A stretch of 64,000 nucleotides of DNA from Tigriopus japonicus (GCA_010645155.1 CM021318.1:4660437-4724436); one strand, 5' to 3'. Shown: positions 48,001 through 59,266, numbered from the stretch's first letter. Made by a program: numbers and translations. Notes: a model not told the origin generated them from the sequence alone.

Positions 48001-51000
48001 GCAGCGTTCTTGGAAAGTGAGAACAAGAACCTTCGTCAAAAGTTTCAAGTCGCTTTACACGACAACTTTGAAATCGAGAAAGAAGTCAATGATTTGACAG
48101 ACCAATTAAAGAAGTTCGAAACATAACTTCTCAAAACGTTGTTGCGATCCTTGGAAATCTATGAATGTACTAGCTAGCTCTCTTTACTTGTTGTCAATAC
48201 TTAATTGTTAAATTTATGTAAAGATTAACGATGTTTGTCCAATTCGTCCAATATATCGACCGATCGAGTTATGAAGTACAACAAGTCAGTGCTCGCTCAG
48301 AGGGCTTAAATACAAAATCGATATATCGCCTTTACGTATTTCAAATTACGAGGGAATGTTGCGGCTTTCTCTTCAGAGAGACAAAGAATTATAAATGTCA
48401 AGCCAAAGGCAGTACATTTCATTTTCAAGTAGCAATGGAGGCATTCATACGTTTATAATGGTTGTTTTTGAAGTAAGAGTTGTTTATTCTTCCTCACTAA
48501 CGAATCCCGGTAATATTGTGGGGATCCCCGTATTACTCCTTAAGAAGGATACAATCAAGAATGAATGTTCAGTAATGAAACACCTAGGAGAAGGGATAAG
48601 CCGGAGGATGTACAACTGCCAAAAACAATCATTATCATCTGTTTGTTGGTTGCTTAGATTCAACCGCTATTTTTGGAAAGCATTCTTCACCAACAAAATG
48701 GTGATTCAAGATAAAATTAGAACACGATGCATACTTGCCCCCGTTTTGTGTTATTGTATTTCCTACAGAAAATTGCTGGCAGTGTATTATGTTAAGAATA
48801 TTTTTTATCTTTAAAACCAAACCTCCACGTTTTAAATATCCTGCTTCGAGACCGGAAGTTCTACGTAAGCAAAAGCAAGGATTGAGCACTGGTCCAAGTT
48901 TACAAGGTTACAAGAGTAAATACAAGACGTTTTTGAGTATTTGATGGTATGAGAATAGGCGTACTTGTGCTTTTGTTCGGTAAGTGCTAACAACACGGGC
49001 GAATATTTAGGAGCACAACCTCGTATTTGTTAACTTGCTCATGTCACTGATTAGAGGATTGAGTAGGAAAAGTTCAACAAATTTATGTCAAGAATTTTTT
49101 TACTTCTCTTGATTTTTTTCACAACTGATAAAAATTTCCGAAGCAATGTATTAAATTTCAGGATAATCCAAGGGATTTCAACGAACATCTTGCCATGAAA
49201 GCATTTTCAGCTTCCACGGTGTTCCAAATGGCTTTTTAGGTTTGAATCAAAATACCCAAAGACATCATGGCACTTTTTGGACCCATGATTCAATGGGAAA
49301 CAACTTTACTTTTATTGTATTATATAAGTTTAGGTCCAGGGAAAAAGTTATATACCTAAAAACCTATTAATTATAACATTTTTTAACACACTATTTAACA
49401 CATATTTAGAGACTATTTAGTTACCTTATGAATTCAAATTGAATAAAAATTCATTCAGCAACAGCTGAGTTAATTGACTTTGAATGGTTCATTTTTGACC
49501 CCAAAAAGTCGAAAAACGCTGCAGTTATATGAAAAAACAAATTCCCAAAGATTTTGCATAGCTTTTCAATATCGCAAAAATAAATGAAATTTTTTGAGTT
49601 TTGAAACTTATGTCAAAATAGCTCATAATAAGAAAAAATATCACTTATAATGCATTTAAAATACACTTTCCGATAAAAAATCTTTTGCAGTATCAAAGAC
49701 ACTCAAAGTTGCGTAATACTTAAAAGTTTTGAAAAAATCGGTTAATGTTTCAAGTTTCGATTTTAGTCCGTTTGAACATGGTCCTTCTAAAAGTCGTAAT
49801 TTTGGATATGAATCTGTCAGACATATTTATTTGTAATTTTGGCACAACACACATCCTAGCGTACTCTAAATAGTTGTGAAATATGCTTTCTAAAAATCTT
49901 GTTTAAGTGCATTTTAAGTAATATTTTTTCTTATTTTTGAGCTATTTTGACATAAGTTCCAAACCCCAAAAAATTTCATTTATTTTTGCAATTTTGAAAA
50001 GCTATGTGAAATTTTTGGGAATTTGTTTTTTCATATAACTAAACATAAATATGTTTTTCGGCTTTTTGGGGTCAAAAATGGACCAATCCAAGTCAAATAA
50101 CTCAGCTGTTGCTGAATGAATTTTTATTCAATTTGAATTCATAAGGTAACTAAATGGTCTCTAAATATGGGTTAAATAAATTATTTAAAAATGTTATAAT
50201 TAATGGGTTTTTAGGTATATAACTTTTCCCTGGACCTAAATGATGTTTTTGGGTATTTTGATTCAAACCTAAAAAGCCATTCGGAACACCGTGCTTCCCA
50301 TTGAATTGATCATTGAGTTAGTGAAGGTCCAAGATGAAAGAAGTTAGACACTTGACATTGGAAATATCCAAGCTCACACCACATGGTTGACGATAAGAAA
50401 GCTTTCTCAACATCGTTTCATTTCCTTCAGATGTCGATTCGCTCAGGGCTTTTTCACGAACAAAAGTGAAAAAGAAGACCCTCGCTCATTTTCATTCCTG
50501 GGAGTTTTTACAAAAGAACACTTAAACTTACTCTCAGAGAATTGAACTTAAGTTTTTAAGAAGGTAAAAGAAACCATAATAAAAAAGTCGGCTCATATTC
50601 GATGGATTAGATCTAGCCATAGCATAATTCGGAGCATGCTCCCAAAGGATGTTCCATCTAAAGTCTTTAGTTCCATTTATAATGAAAGAGGGATCAAGAA
50701 ACGTGATCCCTATGTAATAATGGAGTTCTTATGGAAACGATCTCGAAGAAAATATGCACAAAACGCCAAACTTTGAAATCACGAATCATTCATCATGAAA
50801 GATTTACCTTAACATTTACCCATTGTTGCGTTTTCAACCCTCCATCAGTAAATGGAGACGAATTAGAACTGTCTAGAAATTATCCGTAGATGTATATGAT
50901 TTTAAGCCTCTATGACTCCACGATACTAAGACTTAGCCAAAAAATATTTTCTCCGTAGATACGCTATTTAGACAAGAAACTCAATTTTTGCGGCAAAATA

Positions 51001-53287
51001 GTTTTCGGTCAATACCCCGATTTTAGGTTTTGTTACACACGTGACGGGTAACATCGATCTTTGGTGAAGTTGGTTTCTTTTTAAGAAAGAGCCAATTCCA
51101 TGAGTTTCCTGGTTCCATGTCATGTTAATTTCGGTACCAATTCTGGCCTTATTGATTTTTTGTCAGTATGCTAAATTCATTTCAAATTCAAGACCATACA
51201 ACAGAATTTTAAAAACCATGCCAAGAAATAACCTTTGCTTCATCTGAGATCAGTTGGGAGTGCAACACCAAAAAAACTCTGGGATTGAATCTCATCATGT
51301 TTTACAAAGGAAGGTTTTATGATCATAAGTACAGAATTAATTTCCTAGCATTGTCTTTTTATTATAACCAAAGGCCTTCAAAACGTCTTCCATTTTCCTT
51401 TTAGGAATATTTATGGATTTTAGAGTTTGATTGATTCCTACTTTTAAAGCTGCTTCTGTCATGTGAAAATTTCGAGGCCTCGTTTTATTTTGAGATTTTT
51501 TTCCACAAAAAAAAGAAAAAAAAACAATTAATGCGTGAAACAAGTACCAAATCACTGATCTTTACACGATGGGATAATGCCAATTATAAGGTTCAATTTG
51601 ATAATCCACGAATAAACGGTTCCTGTCAAAGATAATCTTGGATAACGTGAAATCTTTGCAAATCCACATTATTGGAACGATGTGAATATACTTGGCTTTT
51701 TTATTGGACATCACACTTTTCTAGAGAGATGCTGATACATCAATTTTCATACTGTTGGAAATGTTTTGCAACGTATACTGTTACATATATTTTTATTCCA
51801 AGTAAACATTCCGAATGAGTGGGCTCCATGTAGGTATCGTAAATTTAGTCTTACTTAAGTAATTCATTAACCTATCGACTTCGGAAGACATGATGATGCC
51901 CCTCGCTCTCTGAGAAGGCACTTTCTTTTATTTCATATCGTCCGTAACACTCTTAAAAAGGAGGCATCAATTTGCGACCAATCCACTTTTTTGACGGCAT
52001 CAAATAAGGTCAAAAACAGGCTTGTCAAAAATGTTTATGAAACAAATTTAGTAGCCAAAGCTCTGAAATTTTTCGTGATACTTGTTTCTTTACATTTGGT
52101 CGTGTGGATCAAAAATTACAGGGTCGTTTACATTTTTTTTGGTACGGTATACCCCTCGTACACGAAGACTCCCTTGTCGAGGCAAAGTTGGTGTTTCAAT
52201 ATCCAATACCTCTTGTAGACCAGAACGGACAAAAGAAATAAAAAGTGGGTTTAACAACTTCTCGCATCTCACGCACAAAGATCTCCTTGACGTAAGTTCG
52301 AGGTGTTAAGAAAAGCAAAACTCGAATGCATTTTTCAGACAAAGTTTGGTATGACGTTTCATTTTCGAACTTTGTGGGCTCGAAGGTTCGTAGGCTCGGC
52401 CAACGAAGCCCGCCATTATATCTATTTATTGTCCGATAAGCGATGTCACGTCCAATTTTAGGATACCCATGGGTATGAATCCACGTTTAAAAGTTGTTCA
52501 GATAAAAGGCGGGGAGTAGAATCGAACCCGGGATTTTACTCCTCTTCGGAAACTGCGCTGACCATCAGACGTCTCCACCGCCGTTTCTTACATCGAAGCG
52601 AGTTCAGTTTTTCAATCTAAAGGGTTCCGAGGCTCGTGCAAACGTACAGACGAAACAAAGCAAACTATTCAAAGAAGGCTATCTACCTGTCTGGCTAGTT
52701 AAATCCATTCAAACGAGTTCCCGGCCCTTCTAAAAAAAGAAAAAAAGGCTCGAGCTCCGCCCGATCTGACGAGTGTCTGCCAAGAGCGATGGATCCAAGC
52801 CGTTTTCTGGCCTCACTTTCTCAACCCCCGAAAGATTGGGAATACCTATTTTTGGTAGCCCTACATCTCGGACTGCATCGTCTCATTTCGTGTGGACCGG
52901 ATCATTCAAACCATGGGCTGGCTATGTGCAATTGTAGGATGGATGGATGGATAGACAACGGGCATGGTTATCAACGGTCATATCTGAGGGCGGATTCAAC
53001 CCAAAGGACGCTTCGGCCAACACTCCGACACCCCCCTAACCCCCGTTGTAGGCGTGGATGGGATCGTCTCAGGGACAGACCTAGATATCCATCCCTAACC
53101 CTGGAGCCAAGTCCCTTCATTTAAGAGGAACTTCAGCGGCGGAGAATGACCCGAATTTGCCCAGAAATGGGCGTGGTTGGCGTGGATGGGGGCGGAGCTT
53201 ACCTGCTGCGGTTTGAACTTGCGGTCGGATCCCGCGGACGAGCGAGTTTCGGGCCCAAAGAGCCAATTTCATGGATGAGGACGCCAT
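45050..53287 (-). CDS. COX5A: Cytochrome c oxidase subunit 5A, mitochondrial
   Basis: Three exons fit: 53203-53287 (ATG at 53287), 45239-45516 and 45050-45151, giving 154 residues. Phases match (1 then 0). Exon 1 encodes a basic, Ser/Ala-rich mitochondrial targeting peptide ([19 protein letters not shown]). Exon 2 carries the family core with [40 protein letters not shown] and LEVVKFKCG. Exon 3 has [20 protein letters not shown] and ends PYEIH. Intron 2 is only 87 bases and stays open in frame, so a naive translation adds about 29 false residues. COX5A is a nuclear-encoded, matrix-side subunit of respiratory complex IV. Intron 1 (45517-53202, 7.7 kb) contains an antisense bZIP gene and a foldback element. 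The join of exon 1 to exon 2 is inferred from phase and from the family's usual N-terminal presequence. Confidence 0.92.
45665..45910 (-). CDS. Small proline-rich open frame in COX5A intron 1
   Basis: An ATG at 45910 opens 81 codons to a TGA at 45665: a Lys/Glu-rich start ([11 protein letters not shown]), a Ser-rich middle and [11 protein letters not shown] near residues 52-62. It lies between COX5A exon 2 and the nested bZIP gene. No family was recognised. Low complexity and the lack of other support make chance likely. Confidence 0.15.
   Translation of the reverse strand: MESEKGKGREKISSPGGALSPISESYSGLQGSPLSSSLINQEPPVKQQVLKFLPPLPPPPPLQLLDGSKRNSRKMTTGIRL
46814..48126 (+). CDS. PAR-type bZIP transcription factor (HLF/TEF/Pdp1-like)
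   Basis: Two exons, 46814-47719 and 47881-48126, are joined by a GTGAGT...TTCTTTCAG intron and give 383 residues. The C-terminus is diagnostic: a short proline/acidic lead-in ending [18 protein letters not shown], then the basic region [20 protein letters not shown], and a leucine-zipper stretch starting at [14 protein letters not shown]. The N-terminal 300 residues are Ser/Gln/Asn-rich activation-type sequence, with a short Gln run near residue 122-128 (QQQQQQQ). These factors bind TTAYGTAA-like sites as dimers and control circadian, metabolic or developmental genes. Zipper heptads are irregular after the first turns. The whole gene lies antisense inside COX5A intron 1. The Drosophila relatives Pdp1, giant and vrille share this domain; the KYWSRR and RRLKENQI forms favour the PAR group. 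Confidence 0.88.
48127..49214. other. 3' side of the nested bZIP gene, no further gene
   Basis: AT-rich sequence within COX5A intron 1, probably including the bZIP 3' UTR. A plus-strand frame at 48395-48814 is long but unrecognised. No clear AATAAA follows the stop closely. Confidence 0.5.
49215..50293. mobile_element. Foldback (long inverted-repeat) element of about 1.08 kb
   Basis: The element begins CACGGTGTTCCAAATGGCTT and ends with the near reverse complement AAGCCATTCGGAACACCGTG. The arms stay complementary for roughly 450-500 bases each, with GTTTGAATCAAAATACCC against GGGTATTTTGATTCAAAC and GGTCCAGGGAAAAAGTTATA against TATAACTTTTCCCTGGACC. A short unpaired centre lies near 49800-49880. 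The flanking CTTC on both sides looks like a 4-bp target duplication. No coding content is seen. Related arms occur at 55735-56050 and 57387-57960. Confidence 0.85.
50294..53202. other. Remainder of COX5A intron 1
   Basis: AT-rich until about 52.4 kb. A minus-strand frame at 51337-51555 ([20 protein letters not shown]) is faintly transposase-like but unproven. A tRNA-like element lies at 52508-52582. From 52.75 to 53.2 kb the sequence is GC-richer, approaching the COX5A first exon. Confidence 0.5.
52508..52582 (-). repeat. tRNA-derived element (SINE head) candidate
   Basis: On the minus strand the stretch runs from CGGCGGTGGAGACG to CTCCCCGCC. The ends pair (GGCGG with CCGCC), there is an A-box-like TGGTCAGCGCAG, and GGGTTCGATTC is a good B box. 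The T and anticodon arms do not close properly, so I call it a tRNA-derived repeat rather than a working tRNA. Confidence 0.45.
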
Positions 53288-53324
53288 GTTGTTGATCCGT
53301 CGAGCACGAGCACCACAATACACA

Positions 53325-53381
53325 GAACGAACGAACGAACGAACCAAGCACACTACACACTCACTCACTCACTCACTCACT
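53325..53381. repeat. (GAAC)n and (TCAC)n tracts upstream of COX5A
   Basis: GAAC repeats (53325-53343) and TCAC repeats (53360-53381) lie 38-94 bases upstream of the COX5A start codon, probably in its 5' UTR or core promoter. Confidence 0.85.
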
Positions 53382-54441
53382 TAGGCAGCCAACAGGAGCA
53401 AAAGGGACACTCAGCTGACGGATCGATGTTTGAGACAGTTGAGACGTGACGAATCACTACACCAGTCCAAACTCGTAGATTTCAAAGGTTCAGTGCCTTG
53501 CTTGAATAAACTATAAGATATCAAATTGAACTAAAACATTGGTAATTTTAAGAGTAATTATATGGTGGCTTATTTTGTAGAACACATGGGGTTCATCATT
53601 CTTTTGATTTTTTAGAATACCCTAAAATGTTATCACCCTGCCAGTCAGCTGACTGTCATGGAGTTGATCTCGCGTAATAATGGGCTTGGAATATTCAGCT
53701 GACTCGAACCCAGATGTGTCACAGCTCACAATGTCAGTCAGGCGGAGATTTCTGGTCTATTTAAAGAAAAGGTGAATGAAGCGGGGCATTGGCTGATTAT
53801 TACGAGAATTGAATGATGGATTAATTCAATATAGACTCGATTATCTACACGGCTTCAAGCCCACGATAAATGGGCGAATGCGAATGATGAAAGAAAATTG
53901 TAATTGTCCCCACCAACCCGTGATTTCATGGATACTTCATCCAAAATGGAGGCAAACAAAACCCAAAACGAATCTCCATGGTCTAACCAATTACATTACA
54001 TGTAGATATCCAATGAAGAATTTATGGAGTCTCGCAACAAACAGTTTCATAAAAAAATTGTAAAACAACCGTCTGGTCACACGCATGATTTTGACCCAGC
54101 GTTGCCAAATATATATTTTTGAACCAAAATATAAGCCATGGAATAAAGAATAGATTAATTTGGGGATCCATTAAGAATGGCTGGAATCATTTGAACTCGC
54201 GGTAGGCAGTCTTTTCCTCGCTTTTTTAAGGTAAATAACTTCTTTTGGTCTTTTTTGACCAAAATATATATTTTACATTGGCGAAGCTGAATGGTGGTTC
54301 CAAACGGTCACGAAAACTTGAACATCAAAACAAATCCGCTCCGAAACAAAGCCAGAGTTGAAAAGGACTGAAAGGCCCGAGACACTTTTCCTCGATCGCT
54401 TTTGTATCGCTCGCTAACGCTTCATCGCTTGATTGGCGATC
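53382..54441. promoter_or_regulatory. Divergent intergenic region, COX5A (-) and CENP-N-like gene (+)
   Basis: The start codons of COX5A (53287) and the plus-strand gene (54442) are 1.15 kb apart and face away from each other, so this interval should hold both promoters. No TATA box is obvious at the expected place for either. A plus-strand frame at 53809-54063 shows nothing recognisable. Confidence 0.45.
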
Positions 54442-57400
54442 ATGGCCACGTTGAACCATCGTGATCCGCGCACTTTGTTCCTGGAACGGAAATTGTCGCG
54501 TTTTGGCGGCTCTTTGGCGTTGGTGACGCGTTTAGCTCGGCGTTTGTTCCAGAAATGTCCGGAGGTGTGGCAAGAGATGGAACGGGAGCACTTGGCGCGC
54601 GCTCCGCCCACCGAACGGGTGTACGTGGCCCAACAATTCATTCTCCGCACCATCCTGTCCATCTTGGACGGCCATGGGACGCGCGCCAATCTGGGCTTGC
54701 CCACCAAATTGGAATCCTACTTGTCCTTCATGGATTTGGCGTGGGTCACGCTCAAAAGCGAGGATCATCACCACACCCCATCCAACGAGAACAGCAATAG
54801 CCCCGGCCCTGGCCATGGAGGCCCGGCCATCCAATGGCACGTGTTCGTGCTTCGAGAGCATCGAGTAAGTGAGAGAGAAACAGACAGACAGAGAGAGAGA
54901 CGCCAAACTAATGGATGAGTGTAACCAAACAAATTCAGGTAGGGTTTCTGGGGCCAAAATGGCTAGGGATGCGTCAGCGTCGCGACTAACCCTCCCAAAA
55001 ACTTATTCAAAATTCTCAAACCCAATTTGCATGCGTCGTTTGGACAATCAATCGAAACAAGAACTTTTTCCTCACGTTGCAAACTTAAACTATAAAATGC
55101 CCGAACCACATTCCACAGCCAGTTTGGCCCCTAAATCCCCAGCTGAATTCGCTCGACTGCACTCATCCATTACCAAACCGAAAAGGATCAGTCAGTTAGC
55201 GATTATTCCGAAGACGAGCTTGGAGACGATGACGCTCTGAGAGGATGATTTGACGCTTGAAACATAATTCATAACACGGGAGGTTGGCTTCTAGATTTCT
55301 TTGAGTGGATTTAGCTGAAAGCTCATGTTTGGGTGTGTTATGGAGCTCGGTCGAAAGTGGGGTGAAACTTGATCCAATTTGCGAAACTCGCAGTAAGATG
55401 ATTAAATTCTTCCAAAAGAAGACTTGGACGTTCATCATGACCAATAGACCTTGTGAACGGATTGCTGGATGTCCCTCGTTATGGGCGCAGACACTCGAGA
55501 AGAGATAAATTTCTGGATGATTACAAAACCTTTGCAAAAACTGTAATGCTGAACACCTGTATCCGAATCATTATACTTTAGCAAGGCGGTTTTAACGTAA
55601 GTACTTGTAACAAAAGTACAGTAATTCCTTCCCTTTTTTCGCAAAAGGAATTGTAATGCCTTTCCATTTCAAAAATGGTGTAATTGTAACGACCAAAATA
55701 CTCAAAAAGTGAAGATTTTTAATTTCATTTTGTGACATCAAAAATCTATTTCATTTATTTGGGAATTTGAGTTTTCGTATACCCTGAACGTTTTTTCGCT
55801 TTTTATGGCCAAAATTAAACCTGTTAAACTCAAATAACTCAGGAGCAGAGCAACATATTTTCAAGCAATTTCGATTCGAAAGGCTCTGCTCTAAAAGTGT
55901 ACTGACTAGATTTTCAAAAAAATAATTTATTTAATAGGTTTTTGAGGTATATAGCTTTTAATCTAGATCTGACTTTGAGAAACTCAGTAAATCAAAGTTG
56001 TTCCTTTTGGTTTTCTGAGCCTGAATCACGTTTCTTAGTGTTTGGGAATTTCCACAGAAACTTGATATGATTTTTTCAATACCGTGACTGACATTTGAAA
56101 ACTAGAAATCATGAATTTTAGTTGGCCTTTTTTGTCAAAATATTTGAAAAATGCCAAAAGAATAAAGTTAGTTAAATATATCAAAATTCACTATTTTACG
56201 GTATAAGTTGAATATCTTGGGCGCATTTTAAAGGATTTTTTTGATGGAAAGAATGTTAATATTAATAAATATAGTCTCCTCCAAAGAGCAATTGTATTTA
56301 CAAATAAAGAAAAGGCAATAATTCAACTATAAATTTTGAAAAAATTTAAATTTCTCAAACGTATATAATTTGATAATTTTCTGAAAATTCATCAAAAAAT
56401 GGAAAAAGTAAAAAGCAAAATATCCACGAAACAAACGAAAACTTCCAGAAAAAATATGCAAAAGTGTTGGAAAAATCGCTCAAAATCACAAAATTGTTTA
56501 AATCTCTCAAAAAGAGGGAAATAGTAATAAACTTGTTTCTTTAGGTTTATTTTTCCGCTCCCTCAATATACCTCAATGGAGAGTGATGAGCTCCAAGCTA
56601 TTTTTTGTGGCAATGAGCAAATAGGAGCCAAATTCAAACTAGATTTGTCGGAAATATTCTGCATCGATCATTCAAGGATTTTGCTTAGATGTTAATTTCA
56701 AGAAAACGGTAGTTTGCGTTAAAACAATTTGAACAGTACAAGTAACCGAACAAATCTGTCAAAAATTATGTTTTGGCAACCATGTTGGAAATCACTGCAA
56801 GATAGGTCTGGCAACGCAAGGTCTCCGCTGATATTTTTCTCGGTTCATTTCCCGAGCACGACTACTCTACTTGAATCATTGATCAAAATCATCATCAAAA
56901 ATCAATTTAAATGATCCATCAAATCCAAGAAAACATTAACCTCATCGAATTCGAATGTTATTAGTTATACTGGACAAATCAGCCAGAAATGTTATCTTTT
57001 GCCGATTTATCTTATGTATCCTATAAGATTCTGAGCAAGTTTATCAACACCAACACGCCTCATAAAAGTGACAAACTTCCTAAAAACTGGACAATTAGTA
57101 ATGCCATTCCTTTTTTAAAAGGAATTCGTGAGTAACGCGTTCCTCATTTTTGGAAAAGGAATGGGAACTGTAATCTACAGTATTCCCTTTTTTGAAAAGG
57201 AATCGTGAGTAACGCGTTCTTCAATTTTGGAAAAAGAATGGGAACTGTAATCTGTCCCTTTTTTTCAAGGAAAGGCTAAAGCCTTGTGCTTTAGTTATAT
57301 CAAGTAGTACATTTATTGCTGCCTATATATTTGAATATACTCGACATATTTAAAATATTAGGTAGTTTGTCTCTTCCCGTGCCTGTGCACGGTGTTTCGA

Positions 57401-59181
57401 ATGACTTTTTAGGTTTGGATCGAAATACCCAAAGAAATCTTGGCATTTTTTGGACCCAAGATTCAAAAGGGAACAATTTTACTTTTATTGTATTATTTAA
57501 GTTTGGGTCCAGGGAAAAAGTTACATACGTAAAAACTTACAGTACTAATATCAACAATTTTGAAAAACTATGTACCCAATTTTGGAGACCATTTACTCAC
57601 CCACTGAACTCAAATTGTATAAATATACATTCATCAGCAGGTGATTTGGGTTTGAATGGTCCATTTTTGACCCCAAAAAGCCGAAAAATTAAAAAAAAAA
57701 ACAAATTCCCAAAGATTTCATTTAGCTTTTCGATGTCGCGGAAGAAACTGTTTTTTTGACTTTTGTTTAAAAATAACCCAAAGTAATATATGCAGTAATG
57801 TCACTTATGATGCACTTAAGCAAGATTTTTGGAAAACATTTTTCATTACTTTTTGGAGTGCACTTTGTTACGTGTTCAACCAAGATTACAAAAAAAGCAT
57901 GTCTAACAGATTCGTATTTAAATTTATATATTAAACTTGATATTTATTTATGTACTTTCATAAAACAGATTTTTATATTATCAGTTGTTAGAAATACAAC
58001 CATCCAAATGAGGTGGTCGTTTATAAAAATATGAAAACAGCTGTCAGTTTAAACCCTCCCAAAGACCTTGAAAATTTGTTTCATCTCAATTTTAATTTCT
58101 CTTCGTGACCAACTTCTTTTGTTCCAGCCTCCGGTGGAAGTTTCTTTCCACAAGATGCGTCGACGACTCAAACAGAAGTTGCCCGAATCTCGTTTATCCT
58201 CGGTTCAGGTTGACCAGGACTTTGGTGAGGATCAGGAGGAGCCTCGGCGAATTTTCTTCCGTGTTACCTCTGTGAAAAAGACCAGGTCCCTGAAGAAGGA
58301 TGAAGAGCATCTTCTCAAGAAACCAGCCATCTTCTTCGCCTATTATCCCAACGAGCCCTACTTCTATTGTGATAAGCCAATTTTCGACCAATACTTAGGA
58401 GAGGTGGGTAGCTGACCAAAGCGTGTAATTCCTTCTTTTCAAGTTCTAAAATTTCCTTGCTTAGGCCTTGAGTGAATGCTTATTCAGTACAGGATTCGAC
58501 CCTTTGCCGTTGTCTGGTCCTCATTTGGACAGCCTTCGGCAACTTCGACTCCATCGTGATGGGAAATTACCACCCGTTCATATTGGGCGTCGCCCTTTGT
58601 ACAACGCAGCCAATCCCTTCAATATATTGGAACCCGAGCCCAATGAAACCGAGGGGGAATTGGAGTTTGCGTCCAGTGCATTGCCCGCTCTGAGTCGGCT
58701 GACTCTTAAAGGAACGTCAAAGTTTACAGTAAGTTAAAATCTATCTTGAGACGAACGAAAGGAGATATTTCATCCGCCCCTGTTTTCTTGCTTTATGATT
58801 AAGACGTGTGTGCAAATTGTATGGTGAGATTGAGATATCAGCAAGGACACATTTGGAATTGTCAACAGAATTCGGACAGATTGCACTGAACACTTTTTTA
58901 AAATCATTTTCCAGGAGAGCAAGGCCATTCAAGATTTCCACAATGGTCGTCTGCCTTTACAGACGAAAAATTTGGACTTTGAAATGGTGGTCTCGGGTCC
59001 AGATGTGCTAAAAGGTCTCAACTCTATGGTGAATAGCTCCAGGGTCTCGTATTTTGGCCCACTCCTTCCCAAATGGGTCCAAGAGGTCGGGAATCGCGGC
59101 CGGAATGTCATCCACATCAACGATAAAGAAAACGGAGAATTTGGTAACTCAACAGCGGAACAGAGATCTAGAAACAGTTAA
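54442..59181 (+). CDS. CENP-N-like kinetochore protein (candidate)
   Basis: Four phase-0 exons fit: 54442-54864, 58128-58403, 58465-58728 and 58915-59181, giving 409 residues. From exon 2 on, the layout resembles the C-terminal domain of CENP-N: a VSF strand then PRRIFFRVTSVKK, then PAIFFAYYPNEPYFYCDKP, then a helix LSECLFSTGFDPLPLSG with LDSLRQLRLHRDGKLP. The closing segment has FEMVVSGPDVLKGLNSM, a gap, then FGPLLPKWVQEVGNRGRNVI, like the conserved CENP-N ending. CENP-N binds CENP-A nucleosomes and CENP-L in the inner kinetochore. Exon 1 (141 residues, alpha-helical, GC-rich, with FLERKLSRFGGSLALVTRLA) would take the place of the pyrin-like N-terminal domain but I do not recognise it directly. 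Intron 1 is 3.26 kb and full of repeats. The family call is from memory of pattern, not alignment. Confidence 0.55.
55735..56050. repeat. Diverged fragment of the foldback element family
   Basis: The fragment shares TTTCATTTAT, TTGGGAATTTG, TCAAATAACTCAG, AATAATTTATT and AGGTTTTTGAGGTATATA-like blocks, in order, with the right arm of the element at 49215-50293. Confidence 0.5.
57108..57256. repeat. Tandem duplication, about 75-bp unit, two copies
   Basis: AAAGGAATTCGTGAGTAACG and AAAGGAATCGTGAGTAACG head two neighbouring units. Both continue CGTTC...TTTTTGGAAAA.GGAATGGGAACTGTAATCT with few differences. A related but shorter block lies at about 55622-55690. Confidence 0.75.
57387..57960. repeat. 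Single-arm copy of the foldback element family
   Basis: It begins CACGGTGTTTCGAATGACTT and follows the left arm of the 49215-50293 element: TACCCAAAGAAATCTTGGCA, GGGTCCAGGGAAAAAGTTAC, GGTCCATTTTTGACCCCAAA. It continues into the reverse complement of that element's centre, with CACTTAAGCAAGATTTTTGG and CTAACAGATTCGTAT. The second arm seems absent. Confidence 0.65.
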
Positions 59182-59266
59182 AGTTGACAAAATGAGATTT
59201 CAACAGGAGACAAACATCTTCATGAGCATGGACACACAAAACGAAACTTTTCTCTATTAATTTTCA

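Larger units (their letters stand above)
54865..58127 (+). other. Intron 1 of the CENP-N-like gene, repeat-rich
   Basis: The intron opens with GTAAGT and closes with TTTGTTCCAG. From 55.6 kb on it is AT-rich and carries two foldback-family fragments and a tandem duplication, listed separately. Open frames at its start (54869-55240) are continuations of exon 1 in other frames. Confidence 0.5.

Noticed and set aside
48395..48814. Plus-strand 139-codon frame just after the bZIP gene
   Set aside because: Most simply 3' UTR or flanking DNA. Its codons and amino acids follow the local AT bias and it has no domain.
52789..53124. ATG frame near COX5A exon 1 ([20 protein letters not shown])
   Set aside because: The first 40 residues look plausible, but the rest is Arg/Pro-rich shadow sequence and it lies in the COX5A first intron without splice or homology support.
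54532..54957. 141-codon minus-strand frame over the CENP-N-like exon 1
   Set aside because: It is the antisense shadow of a GC-rich coding exon and has no family motif.
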